A DNA stretch of 64,000 bases, taken from positions 3,322,327 through 3,386,326 of the forward strand of contig NZ_LGUF01000007.1 in assembly GCF_001274725.1 (NCBI RefSeq). The letters are read 5' to 3'. Each line of letters begins with the position of its first letter. The first letter of the stretch is position 1. A program made the translations under genes and the position numbers. The notes below the pieces were generated by a model. The model did no database searches. It worked only from the letters and a program-made list of their open reading frames with translations, and was not told the origin of the DNA. Origin of the DNA: Sporosarcina globispora (GTDB lineage Bacteria > Bacillota > Bacilli > Bacillales > Cytobacillaceae). Shown here piece after piece: positions 35,098-43,583 of this stretch.

Positions 35098-35139
35098 TTT
35101 CCTGCATAATAGTTAATTCGTTGCAGTAAGGCGGGGATC

Positions 35140-36588
35140 ATGTTGAAGCGTTACGATGCACAAAAAGAGAATATAATCAGCGCGGGAATCGACATCGGAA
35201 CGAGTACGACCAAACTCGTCATCAGCAGATTTTCTCTCATGAATATGGCTGGCGGAACCCATATGCCGCGAATCGAGATTATCGAAAAAGAAGTGCTCTA
35301 CCAGAGCCCTATTTACCGGACTCCTCTGCTAACTGCTTCCTCGATTGATATCGAAGCTGTAGAGAGGCTAGTCAGAGAGGAATATATATCTGCGGGAATC
35401 AAGCCGGGTGATATTAAAACAGGTGCTGTCATTATTACCGGAGAAACGGCGACAAAACAGAATGCAGAAGAAATGGTCCATTACTTATCTGATCATGCCG
35501 GAGATTTTCTTGTCGCAACTGCCGGCCCTGATTTAGAAGGAATCATTGCTGCAAAAGGATCAGGAGCTTATGAATTTTCTAAGAGGACTGGAAAAACTGT
35601 AGCTAATATTGACATCGGCGGGGGCACTGCCAATGCTGCAGTTTATCGTTCGGGAAGATTATGCGGGACGTGCACGCTTCATATCGGCGGCAGATTGATT
35701 GAATTTGAAGACAGCAAAATAAAAACGATTTCTCCTCCTGTTCAAAAAATCTTACACCAATGGGGTGCTGCTTTAAAAACAGGAGACAGCCGAAATCAGC
35801 CTATCATAAAAAAACTGACAGAATACATGGCAGAAGTAATTGGCCGAATGCTAAGGAAAGAGCTTCATCAAGATGATATGCCGCTGCTTTTGGGACATGA
35901 GCCGAATTGGACAGAGAATATCGAATGCATCATGTTTTCAGGGGGGATCAGTGAATGTCTGTATCAATATGAAAAAGCGGATTCCTCACCTGCGCAGTAT
36001 GACGATATAGGCAAAACGCTGGCACATTCATTAAGAAATTGCGGAGAGCTGGATTCCTTCAATTGGGTGAAACCTAAAGAAACGGTTCGGGCAACAGTTC
36101 TCGGTGCAGGAACACAAACGACGGAAATTAGCGGAGCAACCATCCATGCTGAAGAGGATGAATTGCCAATCCGCAATTTGCCAGTTTACCAGATCCGCTT
36201 TGATAACGATCTGGAAAAAGGTCTCGATCAGATTCCAGATGCTGTAAAAAAGGCTGTGGAAATTTATGATCCTCAGAAGGAGGGACAGAATTTCGCACTG
36301 TATTTAACGGCACTGCCATACCTGGGCTTTCGTGATATTCAGGAATTATCTGCAGTATTGCTGAAGTCCATAGAAGCAAAGCCTTTGCCTAATCAGCCGC
36401 TTGTTGTTGTTTTGGAAAGTGACCATGCTAAGGTCCTTGGTCAGACGATGAAAGTTCAGGAATCACAGCAAAGCATCGTTTGCATCGACCAGATAAAGGT
36501 AGAGCATGGCGATTATATAGATATCGGGCACCTGCTTCAAACCAATGTAGTGCCTGTTGTCATCAAAACATTAACATTCCATCAGTAA
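35140..36588 (+). CDS. eutA: ethanolamine ammonia-lyase reactivating factor EutA
   Basis: A 482-residue ASKHA-fold ATPase. The phosphate 1 loop is SAGIDIGTSTTKLVISRF (about residues 9-26) and phosphate 2 is NIDIGGGTANAAVY (about 157-170). EutA releases damaged cobalamin from EutBC and restores activity. It begins the largest operon, which runs through to mdh. ATG 35140 has only GGCGGGG as ribosome site. A TTG directly follows the ATG as an alternative. Confidence 0.92.
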   Translation: MLKRYDAQKENIISAGIDIGTSTTKLVISRFSLMNMAGGTHMPRIEIIEKEVLYQSPIYRTPLLTASSIDIEAVERLVREEYISAGIKPGDIKTGAVIITGETATKQNAEEMVHYLSDHAGDFLVATAGPDLEGIIAAKGSGAYEFSKRTGKTVANIDIGGGTANAAVYRSGRLCGTCTLHIGGRLIEFEDSKIKTISPPVQKILHQWGAALKTGDSRNQPIIKKLTEYMAEVIGRMLRKELHQDDMPLLLGHEPNWTENIECIMFSGGISECLYQYEKADSSPAQYDDIGKTLAHSLRNCGELDSFNWVKPKETVRATVLGAGTQTTEISGATIHAEEDELPIRNLPVYQIRFDNDLEKGLDQIPDAVKKAVEIYDPQKEGQNFALYLTALPYLGFRDIQELSAVLLKSIEAKPLPNQPLVVVLESDHAKVLGQTMKVQESQQSIVCIDQIKVEHGDYIDIGHLLQTNVVPVVIKTLTFHQ

Positions 36589-36605
36589 GAAAGGAGGGAT
36601 ATTTT

Positions 36606-37970
36606 TTGAAGCTGCAAACCAGACATTTAGGCACTGTTTATCAGTTTGCCAATCTTAAGGATTTATTTGCAAAAGCAAATGAAGAAAAATCAGGTGACCG
36701 CCTGGCGGGCATTGCTGCCGAAACTGTCCAGGAACGAATTGCCGCCAAATTGGTCTTAAGTTATTTAACGTTATCTGATATCCGCGAAAATCCAATGCTC
36801 TCTCCTGAAGAGGATGAAGTTTCGAGAATCATAGAAAGCTCGATCAATGAACCTGTCTATCAGAGCATTAAAAATTGGTCCGTGGCTGAACTTCGTGAAT
36901 ATATCCTGAGTGATGAGACTACAGGTGAGGATTTAAAGAGGATCAGCAGGGGCTTAAACAGTGAAATGATTGCAGCCGCAGCAAAAATTATGTCCAATCT
37001 GGACCTTGTGCATGCTGCAAACAAAATGGAAATTTTAACAAAATGCAATATTACCATTGGATACAAAGGAACCCTGGCTTCCCGCCTGCAGCCTAACCAT
37101 CCCACCGATAATGTGGATGGAATGATCGCATCCCTCAAAGAAGGGCTTTCATATGGCATAGGAGATGCGGTTATCGGCATTAACCCTGTTGATGATTCGG
37201 TTGAAAGTGTTAAAAGGCTGCTCCATGCCACACATGCTTTTATCAAGGACTGGGAAATACCAACACAAAACTGTGTGCTGGCTCATGTAACAGCCCAAAT
37301 GAAGGCAATAGAACAGGGAGCACCTGCCGATATGATTTTCCAAAGCATCGCTGGAACAGAGGCTGCCAACAAATCCTTCGGAATAACGGCCTCACTTCTT
37401 GAGGAAGCAAATGATATGGCAAGAACCCTCGGCACCGGCACCGGGCCTCAGCGTTTGTATTTTGAAACGGGCCAAGGCTCAGAGCTTTCCGCTGAAGCCC
37501 ATTTCGGAATTGATCAGGTGACACTGGAATCGAGAAATTACGGGTTTGCCCGTTATTATGATCCCTACATCGTAAACACAGTAGTGGGATTTATCGGGCC
37601 GGAGTATTTGTACAATAACAAACAGGTCATAAGAGCTGGGCTCGAAGATCATTTTATGGGGAAAATGCATGGCATCCCTATGGGTGTAGATATTTGCTAC
37701 ACGAACCATATTAAGGCGGACCAAAATGATATTGAAGACCTCGGCGTCCTGCTGACAGCAGCAGGAGTGAATTTTATTATTGCCGCCCCAATGGGGGATG
37801 ATTGCATGCTCAATTACCAATCCATGAGCTATCATGACGTTGCCACCTTAAGGCAGACGATGAAAAAGGAGCCGTCTCCAATATTCAGTGATTGGCTTGA
37901 AAAAATGGGAATCTTCGAGAATGGAAAACTGAGCAAAATCGCTGGCGATCCAACCATTTTTTCACGATAG
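36606..37970 (+). CDS. eutB: ethanolamine ammonia-lyase large subunit (copy 2)
   Basis: A 454-residue EutB that is closer to enterobacterial EutB than copy 1. SRLQPNHPTDNVDG (substrate Arg and Gln, about residues 159-172), YFETGQGSELSAEAHFG, ARYYDPYIVNTVVGFIGPEY and NHIKADQND are all canonical. The start is TTG at 36606 after AAGGAGGGA; longer upstream frames overlap eutA and lack support. It sits between eutA and eutC2 in the shell-protein operon, so it is the likely lumen enzyme. Confidence 0.93.
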   Translation: MKLQTRHLGTVYQFANLKDLFAKANEEKSGDRLAGIAAETVQERIAAKLVLSYLTLSDIRENPMLSPEEDEVSRIIESSINEPVYQSIKNWSVAELREYILSDETTGEDLKRISRGLNSEMIAAAAKIMSNLDLVHAANKMEILTKCNITIGYKGTLASRLQPNHPTDNVDGMIASLKEGLSYGIGDAVIGINPVDDSVESVKRLLHATHAFIKDWEIPTQNCVLAHVTAQMKAIEQGAPADMIFQSIAGTEAANKSFGITASLLEEANDMARTLGTGTGPQRLYFETGQGSELSAEAHFGIDQVTLESRNYGFARYYDPYIVNTVVGFIGPEYLYNNKQVIRAGLEDHFMGKMHGIPMGVDICYTNHIKADQNDIEDLGVLLTAAGVNFIIAAPMGDDCMLNYQSMSYHDVATLRQTMKKEPSPIFSDWLEKMGIFENGKLSKIAGDPTIFSR

Positions 37971-37982
37971 GAGTTGATAATA

Positions 37983-38999
37983 ATGAATCCTGAACTGATT
38001 GAAAAAGTAACTCGCCTTGTAGTGGAAAAACTTCAATCGCAGCAAACTGCTGATGTAAAACAGCAAAAAAGCAGCGCAGGAGTGAAATTTTGGGACCATA
38101 CGTCAAATCCCGGCAAAGAACCATCCAAAATGTCAGTTGGGGTTATTGAGACTGAAAAACAGGATACAGGCGGATTAATAAAAATTAAAAGCTATCAGAA
38201 TACAAAGGATTTGAAAATGACCTCATCAGATAAAATCAGTCATGATAAGATTGAAAGTTTTTCAGAAAAAAGAGGCATTGATAATCCGGCAGATCCAGTT
38301 GAACTGCAGGCACTCATGAGCAAAACACCAGCAAGAATCGGTGTGGGAAGAGCAGGCTTAAGGCCGAAGACAGACACATGGCTGAAATTCCGTTTTGACC
38401 ATGCAGCGGCGGTCGATGCTGTTTATGGAGATGTAAATGATGAGCTTTTAAACCGTCTCGGGCTGTTTAAAGTCAATACAATGGTGAATGAAAAAGAAGT
38501 GTACATCCGCAGGCCCGATTACGGCAGAAAGCTTTCAGAAGAAGCTAAAAAACACATTCTTACTAAATGCCAAAAGGCACCGACTGTTCAAATCATTCTG
38601 TCTGATGGGCTAAGCTCAAGTGCCATTGAAGAAAATGGAGAGGATGTATATTTATCCCTTCAGCAATCCCTAAAAAGTTTAGGCCTCGATATGGGGACCC
38701 CTTTTTATATCGAAAAAGGCAGGGTGGCCGTTATGGATGAAGTAGGAGAACTCTTGAAGCCAAAAGTTGTGGTTTTATTGATTGGCGAGCGCCCGGGCTT
38801 GTTAAGCGCAGAATCACTGAGTGCCTATCTTTGCTATGAACCCCGTAAAGGAACGATTGAAGCTGACCGGATGGTAATTTCCAACATACATAAAGGCGGA
38901 ATTCCTCCTGCAGAGGCTGGCGCCTATCTCGGAACGGTCATCCAAAAAGTAATAAAGTATGAAGCAAGTGGTGTATCGCTCGTAAAAAAGGAAGGTTAG
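37983..38999 (+). CDS. eutC: ethanolamine ammonia-lyase small subunit (copy 2), long N-terminus
   Basis: A 338-residue EutC, about 50 residues longer than copy 1. Residues 1-20 (NPELIEKVTRLVVEKLQSQ) form an amphipathic encapsulation-type helix. A polar linker of about 80 residues follows, then the core: PARIGVGRAGLRPKT, FRFDHAAAVDAVY, ILSDGLSSSAIEEN, LIGERPGLLSAESLSAYL and ISNIHKGGIPPAEAGAYLG. The extra length is all in the linker. ATG 37983 follows ATAGGAG with 9-base spacing; a TTG at 37974 is too close to it. Confidence 0.92.
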   Translation: MNPELIEKVTRLVVEKLQSQQTADVKQQKSSAGVKFWDHTSNPGKEPSKMSVGVIETEKQDTGGLIKIKSYQNTKDLKMTSSDKISHDKIESFSEKRGIDNPADPVELQALMSKTPARIGVGRAGLRPKTDTWLKFRFDHAAAVDAVYGDVNDELLNRLGLFKVNTMVNEKEVYIRRPDYGRKLSEEAKKHILTKCQKAPTVQIILSDGLSSSAIEENGEDVYLSLQQSLKSLGLDMGTPFYIEKGRVAVMDEVGELLKPKVVVLLIGERPGLLSAESLSAYLCYEPRKGTIEADRMVISNIHKGGIPPAEAGAYLGTVIQKVIKYEASGVSLVKKEG

Positions 39000-39011
39000 G
39001 AGGCGGAAAAA

Positions 39012-39665
39012 ATGGGATTAGAACGCATTCACGCTGATATATTGGCTGTTCGGCTGATACCAAATGTGGATCCGGATCTTGCAAAGCAGTTTCAGCTTCA
39101 GGCTCATCACCGAAGTTTGGCGATTTTCACCTCTACCGTCGATGACGTAGGCTATACAGCACTTGATGAAGCTACTAAAAGAGCGGATGTCGAAGTGGTT
39201 TATGCCAGGTCCTTTTATGCGGGTGCTGCTCATGCTTCTGGGCCATTATCAGGTGAAATGATTGGAATTATTGCAGGTCCATCTCCTGATGAAGTAAAAA
39301 GCGGTATGGAGGCTGTACTTCAGACAGTTGAATCCGATGCTTATTTTGAAGCACTTGATCAGGGAAAAACACATGCCATATACGCTCATGTTATTTCCAG
39401 AACCGGTTCTTATCTGTCACAGGAAGCAGGCATTAAGATCGGAGAGCCCATAGCGTATTTAATAGCCCCGCCATTGGAAGCTGTTTATGGACTGGATGCT
39501 GCTTTAAAGGCAGCGGATGTAGAGATGGTAAAATTTTTTGGCCCGCCTTCAGAAACCAACTTTGGCGGAGGGCTGCTGACGGGCTCTCAATCTGCCTGCC
39601 AGGCTGCTGCTGATGCTTTCCGAGATGCCATTATGGAAATTTCTCAGAATCCTATAAAGTATTAA
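39012..39665 (+). CDS. eutL: microcompartment shell protein EutL
   Basis: A 217-residue tandem-BMC protein that forms trimers with a gated pore. IHADILAVRLIPNVDPDLAK near residue 5 starts the first domain; GPLSGEMIGIIAGPSPDEVKSG and the second-domain ending GGLLTGSQSACQAAADAFRD are conserved. It follows eutC2 by 12 bp with TTAGGAGG. Confidence 0.93.
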   Translation: MGLERIHADILAVRLIPNVDPDLAKQFQLQAHHRSLAIFTSTVDDVGYTALDEATKRADVEVVYARSFYAGAAHASGPLSGEMIGIIAGPSPDEVKSGMEAVLQTVESDAYFEALDQGKTHAIYAHVISRTGSYLSQEAGIKIGEPIAYLIAPPLEAVYGLDAALKAADVEMVKFFGPPSETNFGGGLLTGSQSACQAAADAFRDAIMEISQNPIKY

Positions 39666-39700
39666 TTTTTTCAATAAAACCTGAAAGGAGCGTGGGAATC

Positions 39701-41230
39701 TTGCAATTTGATCATGATCTTCAATCCATGCAGGAAATGCGGGATGCGGTAAAGCGGGCTAAGGAAGCACAACTGGAATATATGGCCTTTACACAGGAGC
39801 AGGTCGACGAGATCGTTAAAAATGCCGCTGATGCAGCTTATGCCAAGTCACTTTATCTTGCCCAGATGGCTGTAGAGGAAACAGGGATGGGCATAGTCGA
39901 GCATAAAAAAATAAAAAACGAAGTCGGTTCCAAGGCTGTCTATGAATCTATCAAAGATGAAAAGACAGTAGGCATCATACGTGAGGACCGGGTAAATAAA
40001 GTAACGGAAATTGCCTATCCTTACGGTGTCGTAGCAGGAATAATTCCAACAACTAATCCTACTTCAACAGCCATCTTTAAAGCGCTGATTTCATTAAAAA
40101 CTAGAAATGCCATTGTCGTGAGCCCTCATCCAAGGGCAGTAAAATGTACGGTTGAAGCTCTGAAAATCGTCAATGAAGCAGCTATACAGGCTGGTGCGCC
40201 TGAAGGACTGATCGGATGGATCTCAAAGCCATCAATGGGTGCTACGAACGAATTAATGAAGCATCGGGACATCAGCCTTATTTTAGCAACAGGCGGCGGC
40301 GGACTTGTCAGGGCTGCGTATAGTTCAGGCAAGCCTGCTTATGGGGTAGGACCCGGAAATGTACCTTGCTATATTGAAAAAACTGCAAAAGTTGCCCAGT
40401 CTGTGAAGATGATCATCGACAGTAAATCATTTGATAATGGAACGATTTGCGCTACTGAGCAGTCTATTGTAGCCGATCGCAACATCAAAGAAATGGCAAT
40501 GAGAGAACTTAAAAATAACGGGGCTTATATCTTAAATAGTGATGAAAAAGCCGCACTGGAAAAAATCATTTCTCCTTCACCAGGGAAGCTGAACCCGGAT
40601 ATTGTGGGGCAAAGTGCCGTTAAAATCGCAGCCATGGCTGGGATCCAAGTCCCTAATGATACAAGAGTATTAATTGCTGAAGAAACTAAAGTAGGCAAAG
40701 ATATACCATTTTCGATCGAAAAATTATCACCGATCTTTGCCTTTTATACGGCAGAAAGCTACCAGGATGCAAAAGAAATCTGTCTGCAGCTTCTCAATTT
40801 GGGAGGCAGAGGACATAGTCTCTCTCTTCATACAAATGATGACGCAGTGGCAAAAGACTTTGCCCTTGAAATGCCTGTTTCAAGAATACTGGTCAACACT
40901 CTTTCATCGATTGGGGCTGTTGGTGCGACAACCGGATTGATGCCATCCCTGACCCTTGGCTGCGGTTCATTCGGCGGCAACATTACTTCCGATAATGTAA
41001 CAGCACGCCACCTGATCAATACTAAAAGAATGGCATATGGAACCAAAGAAGTCACCGTCCCAAAACCGGCAGCATCTTCTTCTATAGCTGAAAAAGAACA
41101 AGCCGGCAGCCAGGATGTTGATCATATTGTTAGTCAAGTTCTTCAGCAAGTATCGCCAGGCGGCGAAGTAGATGCAAAAATGATTGCCGACATGGTCAAT
41201 CAAGTGATGAAAAAATATCAAACTAACTAA
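39701..41230 (+). CDS. eutE: CoA-acylating acetaldehyde dehydrogenase EutE with C-terminal targeting helices
   Basis: An approximately 509-residue aldehyde dehydrogenase that turns acetaldehyde, CoA and NAD+ into acetyl-CoA. IPTTNPTSTAIFKALISLKT, ATGGGGLVRAAYSSGKPA and FDNGTICATEQSIV (catalytic Cys near residue 247) are conserved. After the core ends near GTKEVTVPKP there is a tail of about 60 residues with two amphipathic helices (VDHIVSQVLQQV and AKMIADMVNQVMKKY), like encapsulation peptides. The start is TTG 39701, ten bases after AAAGGAG; the GTG at 39692 is too close to it. Confidence 0.92.
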   Translation: MQFDHDLQSMQEMRDAVKRAKEAQLEYMAFTQEQVDEIVKNAADAAYAKSLYLAQMAVEETGMGIVEHKKIKNEVGSKAVYESIKDEKTVGIIREDRVNKVTEIAYPYGVVAGIIPTTNPTSTAIFKALISLKTRNAIVVSPHPRAVKCTVEALKIVNEAAIQAGAPEGLIGWISKPSMGATNELMKHRDISLILATGGGGLVRAAYSSGKPAYGVGPGNVPCYIEKTAKVAQSVKMIIDSKSFDNGTICATEQSIVADRNIKEMAMRELKNNGAYILNSDEKAALEKIISPSPGKLNPDIVGQSAVKIAAMAGIQVPNDTRVLIAEETKVGKDIPFSIEKLSPIFAFYTAESYQDAKEICLQLLNLGGRGHSLSLHTNDDAVAKDFALEMPVSRILVNTLSSIGAVGATTGLMPSLTLGCGSFGGNITSDNVTARHLINTKRMAYGTKEVTVPKPAASSSIAEKEQAGSQDVDHIVSQVLQQVSPGGEVDAKMIADMVNQVMKKYQTN

Positions 41231-41246
41231 TTAGGAGGAAATAAAA

Positions 41247-41540
41247 ATGGCTAGAGAATTAACTGCATTAGGAATGATTGAAACTAAAGGTTTGGTTGCT
41301 TCAGTGGAAGCTGCTGATGCAATGGTGAAGGCTGCGAATGTTCATTTAGTTGGAAAGGTACATGTAGGAGGCGGAATTGTAACGGTTCTTGTACGCGGTG
41401 ATGTAGGTGCTGTTAAAGCGGCAACTGATGCAGGTGCTGCGGCTGCACAGCGTGTTGGCGAGCTCAAATCAGTGCATGTTATTCCACGCCCTCATAACGA
41501 ATTGGAAAGCATTCTTCCAAAAATTGATGTTGAACTTTAA
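41247..41540 (+). CDS. eutM: microcompartment hexameric shell protein EutM
   Basis: A 97-residue canonical BMC-domain protein: [20 protein letters not shown] at residues 7-26, then [20 protein letters not shown] with the glycine pore loop. It is the expected main facet protein of the compartment. ATTAGGAGG precedes ATG 41247, and the coding sequence looks codon-optimised, which fits high expression. Confidence 0.95.
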   Translation: MARELTALGMIETKGLVASVEAADAMVKAANVHLVGKVHVGGGIVTVLVRGDVGAVKAATDAGAAAAQRVGELKSVHVIPRPHNELESILPKIDVEL

Positions 41541-41570
41541 TACCAGATTACTAAGTTAGGAGCATAAACC

Positions 41571-42224
41571 ATGAACGAGCAAGCCATTCAATCGATTGTA
41601 GAGGAAATAGTCTCAAGGCTAAAAGGTTCCTCAGTAAAATATCATTCAATTCCAATGGCTGTCTCTGCCCGGCACTGTCATTTAAGTCAAAAAGATCTGG
41701 AAGTTCTTTTTGGAACAGGCTATCAGCTTACAAAAAAAGCAGATTTATCTCAGCCTGGCCAATTCGCTGCTAACGAAACCATAACCATTGCAGGACCAAG
41801 AGGAAGCATTGAAAAAGTGCGCATTCTTGGTCCTGCGCGCAATATAACCCAGGTGGAAATCAGCCGTACAGATTCAGTTAAACTGGGGTTAAAACCTCCG
41901 CTGCGTGAATCCGGAAATATAGAAGGATCCTCACCTGTTACTCTGATAGGACCCAAGGGCAGCATATATAAAAAAGAAGGTCTGATTATAGCGCAGGCCC
42001 ACATTCATATGGCCCCGGAAGATGCTGAAACATTCGGCGTGAAAAATGGGGAATATGTCAAAGTTGAGGCAGAAGGAGAACGTCCAATTTCCATGGGAAA
42101 TGTGTTAATTAGAATCTCACCCCGATATAGACTTGAAATGCATATTGATACCGATGAAGCCAATGCAGGTTTCATTACCGGAAAAACAGCAGGCAGGTTA
42201 ATAAGACAAGAGGAAAGCCTATGA
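41571..42224 (+). CDS. pduL: PduL-type phosphotransacylase
   Basis: A 217-residue enzyme that converts acetyl-CoA and phosphate to acetyl phosphate, freeing CoA in the compartment. The metal-binding His motifs are SARHCHLSQKDLEVLFG (about residues 31-47) and AHIHMAPEDAETFGV (about 142-156). Residues 1-18 (NEQAIQSIVEEIVSRLKG) form an encapsulation-type helix. It takes the place of EutD, which is absent. The stop overlaps the next start by 4 bp. Confidence 0.92.
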   Translation: MNEQAIQSIVEEIVSRLKGSSVKYHSIPMAVSARHCHLSQKDLEVLFGTGYQLTKKADLSQPGQFAANETITIAGPRGSIEKVRILGPARNITQVEISRTDSVKLGLKPPLRESGNIEGSSPVTLIGPKGSIYKKEGLIIAQAHIHMAPEDAETFGVKNGEYVKVEAEGERPISMGNVLIRISPRYRLEMHIDTDEANAGFITGKTAGRLIRQEESL

Positions 42225-42928
42225 CTGGCCGGCATTTAATTGAACAAATAGTTGAAGAAGTAGTAAATAAACTATTAAGTGCCCAATCAGCTCCAAATTC
42301 TAAAACGAAACATAATCTGCTGGCAGTCGGAGATTTAGAGAGGGTGGACACTCATCTATTAAAATTGTTAGAAGAGAACTGGAATGTATTGCCCTATGAC
42401 TTCAGTGAAGATGCTGAACTGCATACTGTTATGAAGGTTATTTTTCTTGATGCGCCCCAAGACTTGTTTGTAAAAGGTGCACTGGGCATTTGCGATACAC
42501 CGGAAAGTGAGCTTCTCTCAGCCTGTATCATAGATTATGTCCCTGTTACCTTAATTCCGAAGAACAATCTTTATAAAATTCTGATTGGAGAGAAAAAAAC
42601 AAACGGGGAGTATTTTTCAAGTTTAATGGAATATAGGGAGAAGCTGTTAAAGTTCGGGGTTGAAATCAATAGCATTGAAGATTTTGCTGCTCCTAAGCCG
42701 ATCAATTCAGAAAAGCCAGTCACAAAGAGGTTAATTACACACAGAGATGTACAAGAATGCAAAATGAATGAAATCCTCGTTGATAAACAGACCATTATTA
42801 CACCTTTAGCACGTGATACTGCACGGGAATTGGGGAAAAGCATCACGGTAATGGATACAAAGGGGCTGAAAACACATGCAAATGGGAACGGTAATCGGCA
42901 ATGTATGGGCAACAAGAAAAGAAGATGA
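42221..42928 (+). CDS. ethanolamine-locus accessory protein (eut_hyp type)
   Basis: A 235-residue protein of a family found in Firmicute eut loci (TIGR02536-like as I recall). Residues 3-22 (GRHLIEQIVEEVVNKLLSAQ) are an amphipathic targeting helix, so it is likely inside the shell. The middle reads IFLDAPQDLFVKGALGICDTP, and ITPLARDTARELGKSITVMD near the end resembles the short C-terminal motif of several microcompartment accessory enzymes. The activity is unknown. Its end overlaps eutN by 53 bp and closes in basic low-complexity sequence. Confidence 0.72.
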   Translation: MTGRHLIEQIVEEVVNKLLSAQSAPNSKTKHNLLAVGDLERVDTHLLKLLEENWNVLPYDFSEDAELHTVMKVIFLDAPQDLFVKGALGICDTPESELLSACIIDYVPVTLIPKNNLYKILIGEKKTNGEYFSSLMEYREKLLKFGVEINSIEDFAAPKPINSEKPVTKRLITHRDVQECKMNEILVDKQTIITPLARDTARELGKSITVMDTKGLKTHANGNGNRQCMGNKKRR

Positions 42929-43157
42929 TTTAACGGGCCTTAAATTTTTGGTTGTCCAGCCCCAATCCTCAAACGGACCTTCTGTAGAAGAACCTTTTGT
43001 TGCGGTTGACCGTATTGGGGCAGGAGTCGGTGACCAAGTTCTCGTAACCCGTGGAAGTTCGGCTGCCAACATGTCCGGGAATGTAAGATTGCCCATTGAT
43101 GCATTGATTATTGGAATCATCGATTCTGTTGACGTTGAAAAGAAAGAGGTGAAATAG
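42876..43157 (+). CDS. eutN: microcompartment pentamer vertex protein EutN
   Basis: A 93-residue EutN/CcmL-family protein that caps shell vertices. GTVIGNVWATRKEDDLTGLK at residues 4-23 and the later AVDRIGAGVGDQVLVTRGSSA are the family signature. ATG 42876 lies inside the preceding gene after AAGGGGC; an ATG two codons later is also possible. The next gene starts 1 bp after its stop. Confidence 0.93.
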   Translation: MQMGTVIGNVWATRKEDDLTGLKFLVVQPQSSNGPSVEEPFVAVDRIGAGVGDQVLVTRGSSAANMSGNVRLPIDALIIGIIDSVDVEKKEVK

Positions 43158-43158
43158 T

Positions 43159-43545
43159 ATGGCTAGAGCACTCGGCATGATTGAAACAAGAGGGCTGATT
43201 GGCTCCATTGAAGCGGCAGATGCCATGCTGAAAGCAGCCGATGTTACATTGGTGAAGCAGGAAAAAGTGGACGCCGCCTTAGTAACGGTTTTGGTTCAGG
43301 GCGATGTAAGTGCTGTACAGGCTGCTGTGGATGCAGGAAAGGAAGCAGCTGCCAGAGTGGGGGAACTCGTGTCGGCACATGTAATACCTCATCCTGATGA
43401 AGATATCAAGAAAGCTTTATTAGATGACAGGGAATCGAAGGATATGAAACAAGAGCCAGCTCCTGAATCACCCCCCGAAAAAAAGGGAGGAAGCAAAAAG
43501 AAACAGATATCAGCTGCGGAACTAAATAACCTTGAAAATAAATAA
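43159..43545 (+). CDS. BMC-domain shell protein with unusual pore and basic tail
   Basis: A 128-residue protein. Residues 1-90 form a BMC domain (ALGMIETRGLIGSIEAADAM, QGDVSAVQAAVDAG). The pore-loop position reads KVDAALVTV, so the usual glycines (GGG in EutM, GSG in PduA) are replaced by D-A-A. The tail of about 38 residues is Pro/Glu/Lys-rich (PAPESPPEKKGGSKKKQ) and ends in a short helix. It is reminiscent of EutK or PduK-type minor shell proteins but has no recognised C-terminal domain. Confidence 0.85.
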   Translation: MARALGMIETRGLIGSIEAADAMLKAADVTLVKQEKVDAALVTVLVQGDVSAVQAAVDAGKEAAARVGELVSAHVIPHPDEDIKKALLDDRESKDMKQEPAPESPPEKKGGSKKKQISAAELNNLENK

Positions 43546-43583
43546 ATAGTACTCCAATAGTATGATGAAATGGAGGAACAGTC

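Noticed and set aside
42221-42928. EutT or EutQ identity for the accessory gene
   Set aside because: No adenosyltransferase motifs or cupin-type EutQ signature; length and ends fit the eut_hyp family better.
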